Shown: positions 55,852 through 63,619 of the stretch, piece by piece | Numbering within the stretch: position 1 is the stretch's first letter | How the letters are laid out: every line of letters starts with the position of its first letter | DNA from: Acidocella aminolytica 101 = DSM 11237 | Lineage (GTDB): Bacteria > Pseudomonadota > Alphaproteobacteria > Acetobacterales > Acetobacteraceae | DNA length: 64,000 nt | Direction: 5' to 3' | Assembly (NCBI RefSeq): GCF_900129125.1 | Contig: NZ_FQVJ01000006.1 | Coordinates: 1-64,000 of the forward strand | Program-made: the position numbers and the translations under genes | The notes under the pieces: generated by a model | Database searches by the model: none | The model's input: only the letters and a program-made list of their open reading frames with translations | What the model was told of the DNA's origin: nothing

Positions 55852-57271
55852 GAGCCAGCTCCAGCACGCTCATCACCTCACCCTGCTGCTCAGCCCAGAC
55901 CCGGCGCAGCAGATTACCTGCCACCGCCAGACGATAAGCGCTACTGCCGCGCACATCTGTCAGCGGCGCGAAGTCTTCGGCAAGCAGCGCCGCCGCTTGG
56001 TCTAAGGCCGCCTCGTTGAAAGCGGCGCCGGTTAAAGCCGCCTCCGCTGCACGGGCACGTTTGGGGGTGGCCGCCATGCCGCCAAATGCGATGCGGGCCA
56101 CCCTGATATGCCCGGCCTCAACTTGTAGATTGATGGCGCCGCAAACGGCGGAGATATCGCTGTCAAAGCGTTTGGACAGTTTGCTGATCGCGATAAGGGC
56201 GGTTTCACGCGGCCGGGGAATGAAGATGGATTCAACAAACTCTCCGGGTTGGCGGTCCTGTTTTCCGTAAGCGATGAAGAAATCCTCCAGCGCCATTTGG
56301 CGCCGGTTGCCACCTTGCCGCAGCGTCAGCGCTGCTTCCAACGCGATGAGCGCGGGCGGTGTGTCACCGATTGGCGATCCATTGGCGATATTGCCGCCGA
56401 GGGTGCCAGTATTGCGCACCTGCGCGCCGCCAATCCGTCGGACCAATTCGCCCAGCGCAGGATGCAGGTTGGTAAGGACCGCTTGTGCTTCCGTATAACG
56501 CACACAGGCGCCCAGCCGCACGCCTTCCGGCGTTTCTTCAATGAGACGCAGATCCGGGATGTCGCCAATGAAAATGAGGTCATCCAGAACGCGCTGCTGC
56601 TTGGTGACCCAGAGGCCGACATCCGTGGCACCGGCCACAAGCCGGGCCTGCGGGTGACGCGTGTAAAGGACCGCCAGTTCATCCGCGCTGCGGGGGATGA
56701 AGGCGCGGCGCTCACGCCCCTCTAGTCCGTCCTGGAACTGCAATTCGGTGCTTGGCGCCTGCAAGGCCCGTAAGGCCGCCACGGTTGCTGAATCATCCCG
56801 CGGGGTGCGGCCTACCGCCTCGCCCGCCGCCAGAATTGGCCCATAGCCAGTGCAGCGGCAGAGATTGCCGGCGAGGATATCAGCCACGCTCTGCTCTGCT
56901 CCCAGTGCACCAATGGCGCGGCCGTAAAGAGACATGACAATGCCTGGCGTGCAGAACCCGCACTGTGAGCCATGATGCGCGACCATCTGCTGTTGCACGG
57001 GGTGGCCACCACCCAGACTTTCCACGGTCAACAGCGCCTTGCCATCCAGCATTGGCAAGAAAAGAATGCAGCTATTCACGGCGCGCCAGAGGATTTCATC
57101 GCCTTGTAGTTCGCCCAGAAGCACGGTGCAGGCGCCGCAATCGCCCTCCGCGCAGCCTTCCTTAGTGCCGGTGCGGCGCAGGCGCATGCGCAGCATTTCC
57201 AAAACCGTGCCGGTGGGGTCCACCTCATCCAGCGCGATCACCTCGCCATCCAGCAGGAACCGCACGCTCAT
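55844..57271 (-). CDS. xdhA: Xanthine dehydrogenase, Fe-S and FAD subunit
   Basis: The 475-residue small subunit carries two [2Fe-2S] clusters and FAD and passes electrons to NAD+. Cluster motifs are KEGCAEGDCGACTVLLG with a later Cys (about residues 40-70) and CGFCTPGIVMSLYG with LCRCTGYGPI. The FAD domain has ARLVAGATDVGLWVTKQQ, GAQVRNTGTLGGNIANGSPI and DTPPALIALEAALTL. GGGGAGA precedes the ATG at 57271; the reading to 57391 is rejected because it begins in unrelated sequence. It heads xdhA-xdhB-xdhC-guaD. Confidence 0.96.
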   Translation of the reverse strand: MSVRFLLDGEVIALDEVDPTGTVLEMLRMRLRRTGTKEGCAEGDCGACTVLLGELQGDEILWRAVNSCILFLPMLDGKALLTVESLGGGHPVQQQMVAHHGSQCGFCTPGIVMSLYGRAIGALGAEQSVADILAGNLCRCTGYGPILAAGEAVGRTPRDDSATVAALRALQAPSTELQFQDGLEGRERRAFIPRSADELAVLYTRHPQARLVAGATDVGLWVTKQQRVLDDLIFIGDIPDLRLIEETPEGVRLGACVRYTEAQAVLTNLHPALGELVRRIGGAQVRNTGTLGGNIANGSPIGDTPPALIALEAALTLRQGGNRRQMALEDFFIAYGKQDRQPGEFVESIFIPRPRETALIAISKLSKRFDSDISAVCGAINLQVEAGHIRVARIAFGGMAATPKRARAAEAALTGAAFNEAALDQAAALLAEDFAPLTDVRGSSAYRLAVAGNLLRRVWAEQQGEVMSVLELAHG

Positions 57272-57361
57272 CGGCGTATCTCCCCTCTTTGTCCCAACGG
57301 GCAGAATGTTCACCCCCGCATTCCGGCCTGTCAACCACGCGAACGGCGCCGTCAAATGCAA

Positions 57362-57391
57362 ATGGGCAGAGCATGAAACCGCTCTGCCCAT
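57362..57391 (-). terminator. Strong hairpin after ispA
   Basis: A perfect 11-base inverted repeat, ATGGGCAGAGC and GCTCTGCCCAT, is separated by eight bases. On the reverse strand it lies 45 bases after the ispA stop and is followed by TTTGCATTTG, so it is best read as the ispA terminator. It is also 91 bases upstream of xdhA and could affect its leader. Confidence 0.6.
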
Positions 57392-57435
57392 TCAGAAATC
57401 CAAGCCTGCACGCTTTTTAGGCGCGCTGTATGAAG

Positions 57436-58347
57436 TCAGCTCTTGCGGGTCACCGTGAAACGGGCCAGCGCACGTAGCAGGTCGGCACGTTCACCGAAGC
57501 TATCCAGATGCGCGCAAGCCTGCTCCGCCAGCGTTTCAGCCTGGGAGCGCGCGCGGTCCAACCCCAAAATCCGCACCATGGTCGCTTTCCCGGCGGCAGC
57601 GTCTTTACCGGCTGTCTTACCCATCTCCTCGGCGGAGGCGGTTTCGTCCAGCACGTCGTCATAAATCTGGAAGGCCGCGCCGAGGTCCCGCCCGTAGGCC
57701 ATGATGGCGTGGCGCTGCGCGGCGGGCGCGCGGCCGAGAATCGCTCCAGCCTCAGCCGCGTACTGGATCAGGCGGCCGGTTTTCAGGGCTTGCAGACGGG
57801 TGATCTCGGCGCCAGTGAGATCTTTGCCTTCGGATTCCATGTCGATCATCTGCCCGCCGACCATGCCGCGCATCCCCGCCGCCAGCGCCAACGCCAGAAC
57901 CAGCTCGATCCGGGCCTCAGAGTCGGCATGGGTGTCTTCCTCGGCCAGCACCTCAAAGGCACGGGTCTGCAAGGCATCACCGGCCAGAATGGCGGTGGCT
58001 TCGTCGAATTTCTTGTGGCAGCTCGGCTGACCACGACGCAGATCGTCGTCATCCATCGCCGGGAGGTCATCATGCACCAGCGAATAAGCGTGCAGCATCT
58101 CCACGGAGGCACCTACGCGTGCGGCGCAGGTGCGGTTGACGGAAAAAAGCTTAGCCACTTCCATCACCAGAAAGGCGCGCAAGCGCTTACCGCCATTCAG
58201 CACAGCATAGCGCATTGCTTCGATGAGCCGAACCTCGGCGGTTTCGGGCACCGGCAGCAGCGCGTCGAGTTGCGCCTCCACCAGGCGGGCAGTTTCGGCC
58301 ATCGCCTCGGCCAGAGCATCCGGCTTGCGCACCGTATCAAGCGCCAT
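57436..58347 (-). CDS. ispA: Polyprenyl synthetase (farnesyl diphosphate synthase, IspA type)
   Basis: The 303-residue prenyltransferase condenses isopentenyl and dimethylallyl diphosphates to geranyl and farnesyl diphosphate. It has LNGGKRLRAFLVMEVAKL, SLVHDDLPAMDDDDLRRGQP (first Asp-rich motif), CHKKFDEATAILAGDALQTR, GMVGGQMIDMESEG, LKTGRLIQYA and the second Asp region FQIYDDVLDETASAEEMGK. It follows xseB by three bases, the common xseB-ispA pairing. Confidence 0.94.
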   Translation of the reverse strand: MALDTVRKPDALAEAMAETARLVEAQLDALLPVPETAEVRLIEAMRYAVLNGGKRLRAFLVMEVAKLFSVNRTCAARVGASVEMLHAYSLVHDDLPAMDDDDLRRGQPSCHKKFDEATAILAGDALQTRAFEVLAEEDTHADSEARIELVLALALAAGMRGMVGGQMIDMESEGKDLTGAEITRLQALKTGRLIQYAAEAGAILGRAPAAQRHAIMAYGRDLGAAFQIYDDVLDETASAEEMGKTAGKDAAAGKATMVRILGLDRARSQAETLAEQACAHLDSFGERADLLRALARFTVTRKS

Positions 58348-58350
58348 GTC

Positions 58351-58587
58351 TTATTCTCCGTCCTTCAAGGCGAGCGACCCATCCGCCCGCGCCACGATTG
58401 CCTGCACCCGCGCCTCGGCCTGGGCCAGCTTTTCCTCGCAGTGCTTCTTCAGCGCCGCGCCACGCTCATAGGCGGTGATCGCGTCCTCCAGCTTTTGCTG
58501 GCCGGATTCCAGCCCACGCACAATGGCCTCAAGAGCTGCCAGCGCCTCCTCAAAGGACAGGGCGGCAATATCGGAATTATCTGTCAT
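58351..58587 (-). CDS. xseB: Exodeoxyribonuclease VII small subunit
   Basis: XseB is a 78-residue helical subunit that assembles along XseA to degrade single-stranded DNA. The core LSFEEALAALEAIVRGLESG, QQKLEDAITAYERGAALKKH and CEEKLAQAEARVQAI is typical. GGGAGCAAGC precedes the ATG at 58587; the longer reading to 58605 is rejected. xseA is not in the window. It lies between the deacetylase-family gene (30-base gap) and ispA. Confidence 0.93.
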   Translation of the reverse strand: MTDNSDIAALSFEEALAALEAIVRGLESGQQKLEDAITAYERGAALKKHCEEKLAQAEARVQAIVARADGSLALKDGE

Positions 58588-58617
58588 GCTTGCTCCCGTA
58601 CCCAAGCCGCGCGTGAA

Positions 58618-59541
58618 TCACAACCGCATCAGCGTCCGCACATGCGCCGCGCAGCTCTGTGCCAGCGCGTTGAGATCATACCCCCCTTCCAGCAGCGAGA
58701 CGACCCGCCCCGGGCAGCTTTGATCCGCCACGGCCAGCAACTCCCGCGTGGCCCAGACGAAGTCTGGCTCGCGCAGGCGCATCTGCGCCATTGGGTCGGC
58801 GGCGTGGGCATCGAACCCGGCGGAAATAATCAACAACTCCGGCTCAAAGGCGGCCAGACGCGGCAGCAGCGCCATGGCCCAAGCTTCGCGGAAAGCCTCA
58901 CTCCCGGTGCCAGGCGGCAAGGGTACGTTGACGATATTCCCCACCCCGGCCTCGGTTTGCGCGCCGGAGCCCGGGTAGCAGGGGAATTGGTGGGAAGATG
59001 CATACATAACCCCCGCATCCGCCGCGAAAATATTCTGAGTGCCGTTGCCGTGATGCACATCGAAATCCACGATGGCGACGCGCTTCAGTCCCCAGCGGCG
59101 TTGCGCCTGCCGAGCCGCCACCGCTGCGTTGTTGAAAAAGCAGAAGCCCATGGCGCGGTCTGTTTCCGCGTGGTGACCGGGTGGGCGCATGGCGACAAAA
59201 GCCGCCTGCGCCCAGCCTTCCATCACCGCATCCACCGCCGCCGCGGCCCCGCCCGCTGCGTGCAAGGCAGCGTCCAGCGTGCCGGGGCCAAAGACGGTGT
59301 CGCCATCTATGGTCGTGACCTGGTCACGCGGCAGGGCCAGGATGGCATCGACATAATCCGGGTCATGCGCGGCCTTGAGCTGCTCGAGCGTTGCCTTGGG
59401 CGCCAACTCGCGCAGGAGTGGGGTGAATTCAGGCGCCTCCAACACGCGCAGCACGTGGCGCAGCCGCTCCGCGCATTCCGGGTGGTCATACCCGGTATCA
59501 TGCCCCAGGGCCGCCGGGTGGGTGAACAGCGCAATGCTCAC
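58618..59541 (-). CDS. Histone deacetylase-family (AcuC/acetylpolyamine amidohydrolase-like) protein
   Basis: The 307-residue zinc hydrolase has FTHPAALGHDTGYDHPECAE, AMRPPGHHAETDRAMGFCFF (active-site His pair), VAIVDFDVHHGNGTQNIF (zinc Asp and His), FPCYPGSGAQTEAGVGNIVN, LIISAGFDAHAADPMAQMR and SLLEGGYDL. It would remove acetyl groups from lysines or small amines; the substrate is unknown. I place the start at the GTG at 59541, with GGAGG eight bases upstream and a four-base overlap (GTGA) with the TusA-like gene. An ATG at 59562 would start inside that gene. Confidence 0.88.
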   Translation of the reverse strand: MSIALFTHPAALGHDTGYDHPECAERLRHVLRVLEAPEFTPLLRELAPKATLEQLKAAHDPDYVDAILALPRDQVTTIDGDTVFGPGTLDAALHAAGGAAAAVDAVMEGWAQAAFVAMRPPGHHAETDRAMGFCFFNNAAVAARQAQRRWGLKRVAIVDFDVHHGNGTQNIFAADAGVMYASSHQFPCYPGSGAQTEAGVGNIVNVPLPPGTGSEAFREAWAMALLPRLAAFEPELLIISAGFDAHAADPMAQMRLREPDFVWATRELLAVADQSCPGRVVSLLEGGYDLNALAQSCAAHVRTLMRL

Positions 59542-59798
59542 GCGTCTTCCTCCCGCAGGCATTTCAGAGAGAAGCTGAACACGCCCTTGATCTCGCTCGC
59601 GGCAATGAGCGCGTGACCTGTGTTTTTGCAGAACTCCCGTATATCCGCCACGGCGGCGGGGTCCGTGGCCAGCAGGCGCAGTTTCTCGCCCACCGCCATG
59701 AAGCGCAGGGCACGCGCCGCCCGCAGCACGGGGATCGGCGATTTTTGATATTGTGCATCGATCAGACGTTCACCCATGACCGAAACATGCGCCTTCAT
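59538..59798 (-). CDS. TusA-like protein lacking the catalytic cysteine
   Basis: The 86-residue protein has the TusA/SirA fold pattern: a short strand LIDAQYQKSPIPVLRAARAL, then KLRLLATDPAAVADIREFCK and NTGHALIAA. The conserved CPxP motif reads SPIP, so the sulfur-carrying Cys is Ser. Sulfur-relay activity is therefore unlikely at this site; a binding role is possible. The start is uncertain: ATG at 59798, or at 59777, neither with a clear ribosome-binding site. It is translationally coupled to the deacetylase-family gene. Confidence 0.75.
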   Translation of the reverse strand: MKAHVSVMGERLIDAQYQKSPIPVLRAARALRFMAVGEKLRLLATDPAAVADIREFCKNTGHALIAASEIKGVFSFSLKCLREEDA

Positions 59799-59839
59799 GT
59801 GGGCTTGAGCAAGACAGTGTTTCGGCTCAGAAACCTGGC

Positions 59840-60736
59840 ATGGGACATCGAATCGGCATCGACCTCGGGGGTACGAAGACAGAGATCATCGTTCTGGGGG
59901 ACGATGGCGCGGCCCTGCTGCGCCGCCGCCGCGGCACTCCGGCTGGATATGATGCCGCCTTGCGGATGATGGCGGAGATGGTGGTCGAGGCCGAGCAGGA
60001 AACCGGCGCGCGTGCCAGTGTGGGGGTGGGGATTCCGGGCTGCATCTCGCCCGCCACCGGGCTGGTGAAGAACGCAAACTCCAACGCACTGAATGGCCAC
60101 CCTTTTGACCGCGATCTGGCCGCCTTGCTGGGACGTGAGGTGCGGGTGGCCAATGACGCGAATTGCTTTGCCCTTTCAGAAGCTACTGACGGCGCCGCCG
60201 CCGGGCAGAGCGTAGTGTTCGGGGTGATTATTGGCACCGGCACTGGAGCGGGAATTGTGGTGAATGGTCGGATTCTTGAAGGCCGCCACCGGCTAGCCGG
60301 AGAATATGGCCACACCCCCCTGCCCTGGCCAAAGCCGGACGAAATTCCACTGCGAAGCTGCTGGTGCGGCCAGGCTGGCTGTTTGGAGTTATATCTCGCC
60401 GGCCCCGCATTGGCGCGCGAATGTGACGGCCCCGGCTATAATGACGCCACCGGCCTGCCCCAACGCGCCGCCGCCGGTGATGTGAAAGCGCAAGCGGCAC
60501 TCGACCGCCATGCCGAGCGAATGGCCAGGGCCCTTGCTGTGACTACCAATCTGCTAGACCCGGATTGCATCGTACTCGGCGGCGGGTTGTCCAACATGGA
60601 CCATCTTTACACCACGCTGCCGGCGCTGATGCGGCCTTATATTTTCTCGGACCATGTAGCGCCGAATATCGTGAAGGCCAAACATGGGGATTCGTCTGGT
60701 GTGCGGGGAGCCGCCTGGTTGTGGCCGGAAGACTGA
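59840..60736 (+). CDS. ROK-family sugar kinase (fructokinase-like)
   Basis: The 298-residue kinase has the ATP motif IGIDLGGTKTEIIVL at about residues 5-19, VGVGIPGCISPATGLVKNAN, VANDANCFALSEA with the catalytic Asp, GVIIGTGTGAGIVVNG, and the zinc site GEYGHTPLPWP with CWCGQAGCLELYLAG. IVLGGGLSNMDHLY follows. ROK kinases phosphorylate fructose, N-acetylglucosamine or other hexoses; the zinc-loop form fits fructokinase or N-acetylglucosamine kinase. It diverges from the TusA-like gene across 41 bases. Confidence 0.88.
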   Translation: MGHRIGIDLGGTKTEIIVLGDDGAALLRRRRGTPAGYDAALRMMAEMVVEAEQETGARASVGVGIPGCISPATGLVKNANSNALNGHPFDRDLAALLGREVRVANDANCFALSEATDGAAAGQSVVFGVIIGTGTGAGIVVNGRILEGRHRLAGEYGHTPLPWPKPDEIPLRSCWCGQAGCLELYLAGPALARECDGPGYNDATGLPQRAAAGDVKAQAALDRHAERMARALAVTTNLLDPDCIVLGGGLSNMDHLYTTLPALMRPYIFSDHVAPNIVKAKHGDSSGVRGAAWLWPED

Positions 60737-60820
60737 ACCATGCCCGAACGGACGAGCAAACACCGCCAAGACCGGCTTTAAATTTTTCTCAAATGCTCAG
60801 CGTCAAGCCAGGCAAGGTCG

Positions 60821-61561
60821 CTACATCGACCAACCGCCGTCGACGATCTGAGTCGTACCGGTGGTGAAGCTCGACTCATCGCTGCCCAGATAAACCGCAA
60901 GGGCAGCGATTTCTTCCGCGCTGGCCAAGCGGCCCATGGGCTGACGGGCGACAAAATCCTTGCGGACTTCATCTTCGCTGCGGCCTTGTTCGCGGGCCTG
61001 CGCGGCAATGCGCTGATCCAGAGACGGGGATTGCACCGTGGCCGGGCAAATCGCATTACAGCGCACGCCTGATTTAACGTAGTCGGCGGCAACAGATTTT
61101 GTGAGACCGATCACCGCAGCCTTAGTTGTGCCATATGCACAGCGGTTGGGCGCGCCTTTCAGGCTGGACACCAAGGAAGCCATGTTGATGATCGAGCCGT
61201 GCCCGGCTTCCAACATCCCGGGCAGCACAGCGCGGATGGTGTGGAACATGGAGGTGACGTTCAAGGCCCAAGAAAAATCCCAGGATTTTTCTTCGGTTTC
61301 CAGAACGGAGCCGGAATCCACATAGCCCGCGCAATTGAACAGAACATCAATCCGCCCAATCTCCGCGACGGCGCCGCAAATGGCGGCGTTGTCCGTTACA
61401 TCGAGAAGCCGCGTTTCAACGCCACTCAGTGTTTCCAGGCTAGCAGGCTGAATGTCGGTTGCAATGACCTTCGCGCCCTCCGCCGCGAAGGCCAAGGCCG
61501 TGGCACGCCCAATCCCCTGCCCTGCCGCCGTGATAAGAGCCGTCTTGCCGTGCAGACGCAT
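60821..61561 (-). CDS. SDR-family dehydrogenase, 2-keto-3-deoxy-L-fuconate/3-hydroxybutyrate type
   Basis: The 246-residue SDR starts MRLHGKTALITAAGQGIGRA, with the coenzyme motif AAGQGIG. FNCAGYVDSGSVLETEEKSW, NMASLVSSLKGAPNRCAYGT (catalytic Ser and Tyr) and TKAAVIGLTKS follow. The C-terminal VYLGSDESSFTTGTTQIVDG is standard. AAAGG precedes the ATG at 61561. Close families include 2-keto-3-deoxy-L-fuconate dehydrogenase. Its divergence from dgoK and dgoA suggests a sugar-acid pathway, but the substrate is not certain. Confidence 0.8.
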   Translation of the reverse strand: MRLHGKTALITAAGQGIGRATALAFAAEGAKVIATDIQPASLETLSGVETRLLDVTDNAAICGAVAEIGRIDVLFNCAGYVDSGSVLETEEKSWDFSWALNVTSMFHTIRAVLPGMLEAGHGSIINMASLVSSLKGAPNRCAYGTTKAAVIGLTKSVAADYVKSGVRCNAICPATVQSPSLDQRIAAQAREQGRSEDEVRKDFVARQPMGRLASAEEIAALAVYLGSDESSFTTGTTQIVDGGWSM

Positions 61562-61922
61562 CTCTGAACCTTTCAATCTTTGGACGTTGTCTGAGTTTTA
61601 AAGGTTACGGCATGATTGGAACCAGCACACGATAACGTCAAATTCAAAAACCTCCAGAATCAATCATCAAAGTCACATCAATTGTCATGGCTGAGTGGCT
61701 AAGGCTTTGCGGACAACGATACTAATTTGACTATCAATCAGCGCAAAGATGCCATTTGACACCCGCTCGCCACGCCTACCAAAATGTTCAAGCAGACGAT
61801 TTCAGCTGCCGATAAGCGGCCACCAAAACAAGCCATAAGCAAAATGAATATGAGGAAATGAGCATTTTCACCCAGTTCCACCATTCCGGCCTTCATACCT
61901 GTTTTACCGGTTTAGCGCGCAG
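61562..61922. promoter_or_regulatory. Divergent intergenic region between the SDR gene and dgoK
   Basis: This 361-base AT-richer gap holds no credible gene. It probably contains promoters and LysR-type operators for both directions. Two near-copies of ATCAATCA followed shortly by CAAAG occur at about 61661 and 61736. No ribosome-binding site is visible before dgoK. Confidence 0.5.
61612..61641 (-). promoter_or_regulatory. Sigma70-like promoter of the SDR gene
   Basis: On the reverse strand TTGACG (61641-61636) and AATCAT (61617-61612) are separated by 18 bases. The predicted start lies about 45 bases before the ATG. Confidence 0.35.
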
Positions 61923-62858
61923 ATGAGCGGCAACGCCCTCCTGGCTGATTGGGGCACCAGCAATTTGCGCCTCTGGCTTGTGGATGAGGCTGGAACTGTG
62001 CTTGCCCACAGAGCCAGCACACAAGGCGCAGACGGCCTCGGGCCAGACGGCTTTGCTGCGGTTTTGCAAGGACATCTGCAAGCCATGGACATGCCCGTAT
62101 CCCCCACGCCCCTGCCGGTAGTGATCTGCGGCATGGCCGGGGCGCGGCAAGGTTGGCGCGAGGCGGGATATGTGCATGTTCCAGCCACGCCAAACGCCTG
62201 TCTAGTCCAAGCCGTGACCGTTCCCGCCGAAGGGTTAGACGTGAGAATACTCCCCGGCCTTGCGCAGCAAGCGCCGCAACCATCCGATGTGATGCGTGGC
62301 GAGGAAACGCAGCTTATTGGCCTGCTCGCAACTTCTCCGTCATTGACCGGCACGGTCTGTCTACCCGGTACGCACAGCAAATGGGTCCGCACGAGCCACG
62401 GGCAGATACAGCAATTTCACACCGCGATGACCGGCGAATTATTCGCCTTGCTATCAAGGGATTCGGTTCTGCGACACGTAATAGCGGGTGAAACGCGCTT
62501 CGCCCCGGAGGACCCGGCCTTCGGGATGGGGCTGGAAACATCCTTCACGCAGCCGGGCACTTTGCCGCTTACATTATTTCAAATCCGTGCCGCAGGATTG
62601 CTGGCGGGGCAGACTGGGGCCAGCGCCGCCGCGCGGCTGTCCGGCCTGCTAATCGGAGCGGAACTGATCGCGGCGTTGGACGGCTTGCCGGAAACTGAGG
62701 AGGTTGCACTGGTAGCCGCCGGTGCTTTGGCACCGCTTTATGCCTACGCCTTTACCCAAGCCAAGCGCCGCTTTTGCCTTCTGGATGCTAACACCCTGAC
62801 CCTAGCCGGGCTGCTTGCCGCGGCACGGCATTTATTCCCGGCCGTATTCAAGGATTAA
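61923..62858 (+). CDS. dgoK: 2-dehydro-3-deoxygalactonokinase
   Basis: DgoK phosphorylates 2-keto-3-deoxy-galactonate for aldol cleavage in galactonate breakdown. The 311-residue protein has ALLADWGTSNLRLWLVDEAG, VVICGMAGARQGWREAGYV, PGLAQQAPQPSDVMRGEETQ, VCLPGTHSKWVR and FHTAMTGELFALLSRDSVL, characteristic of the family. dgoA follows three bases later. No dgoD-type dehydratase or galactose dehydrogenase is present in the window. Confidence 0.92.
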   Translation: MSGNALLADWGTSNLRLWLVDEAGTVLAHRASTQGADGLGPDGFAAVLQGHLQAMDMPVSPTPLPVVICGMAGARQGWREAGYVHVPATPNACLVQAVTVPAEGLDVRILPGLAQQAPQPSDVMRGEETQLIGLLATSPSLTGTVCLPGTHSKWVRTSHGQIQQFHTAMTGELFALLSRDSVLRHVIAGETRFAPEDPAFGMGLETSFTQPGTLPLTLFQIRAAGLLAGQTGASAAARLSGLLIGAELIAALDGLPETEEVALVAAGALAPLYAYAFTQAKRRFCLLDANTLTLAGLLAAARHLFPAVFKD

Positions 62859-62861
62859 GCC

Positions 62862-63512
62862 ATGCACGACGACACACCCGCCTGCCCCCTGCCAGCTTTT
62901 AAGCGCGGACTTATTGCAATTTTGCGGGGCCTGACGCCAGAGGATGCGGAGCCGGTGGGGAAAGTTCTGGCCGAAGCCGGGTTCGAGGCAATCGAGGTGC
63001 CTTTAAATTCGCCCCGCCCGCTGCTCTCAGTTGAAAAACTAGCAAAACGCCTTGGTGAATCGGTGCTGATCGGTGCGGGAACCGTGCTGTCCGCCGAATC
63101 TGTGCGGGATGTGGCACAGGCTGGCGGGCGGCTAATTGTGGCACCGAATGTGGATGAAAGCGTGCTTACTGCCGCTGTTGTGCAAAAGCTGGTGAGTATG
63201 CCAGGTGTTTTTACCCCCACAGAGGCGTTGCAGGCCCTGCGCTGGGGAGCGTCCGCGCTAAAATTCTTTCCGGCGGTTACGCTAGGACCGGCGGGGATTG
63301 GCGCCATCCGCACCATTTTGCCGCCCGATACGTCCATTGGCGCCGTAGGAGGAGTGGCAGAGGCGGATTTCCCAGCTTATTGGCGGGCCGGAGTGCGGCT
63401 CTTTGGGCTCGGCTCCAGCCTTTATAAACCCGGCGACAAAGCTGCGACCGTTGCCGCGCGGGCAAAGGCCGTCATAACCGCATATGACGCACTTCATAAT
63501 CACATTGCATGA
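62862..63512 (+). CDS. dgoA: 2-dehydro-3-deoxy-6-phosphogalactonate aldolase
   Basis: The 216-residue class I aldolase splits KDPGal to pyruvate and glyceraldehyde-3-phosphate. It has LIAILRGLTPEDAEPVGKVL, AGFEAIEVPLNSP with the catalytic Glu, LIGAGTVLSAESVRDVAQA, LIVAPNVDESVL, GVFTPTEALQALRWGASALK with the Schiff-base Lys and FFPAVTLGPAGI. It is the second gene of dgoK-dgoA. Confidence 0.93.
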   Translation: MHDDTPACPLPAFKRGLIAILRGLTPEDAEPVGKVLAEAGFEAIEVPLNSPRPLLSVEKLAKRLGESVLIGAGTVLSAESVRDVAQAGGRLIVAPNVDESVLTAAVVQKLVSMPGVFTPTEALQALRWGASALKFFPAVTLGPAGIGAIRTILPPDTSIGAVGGVAEADFPAYWRAGVRLFGLGSSLYKPGDKAATVAARAKAVITAYDALHNHIA

Positions 63513-63619
63513 AACTCGTCATGCGTGATAACAATTTCATCACAAAAAAGCATCACAAGGGGAATTGGAAACGCGCATGGACCCACTCGTTCCTCCCCCA
63601 AAACGGGGATTTTGAGCCG

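Noticed and set aside
57272-57435. Purine riboswitch upstream of xdhA or the importer operon
   Set aside because: No three-way junction or conserved purine-aptamer loops are visible; only a simple hairpin is present.
57508-59616. A 702-codon open frame on the + strand
   Set aside because: It is antisense to ispA, xseB and the deacetylase-family gene, all of which have clear family motifs. It has no recognisable domain or ribosome-binding site and is a by-product of high GC content.
63594-63613. Terminator between dgoA and the LysR gene (TCCCC-CAAAAC-GGGGA then TTTT)
   Set aside because: The stem is only five base pairs and the T run is short. It also overlaps the LysR ribosome-binding region, so I do not call it.
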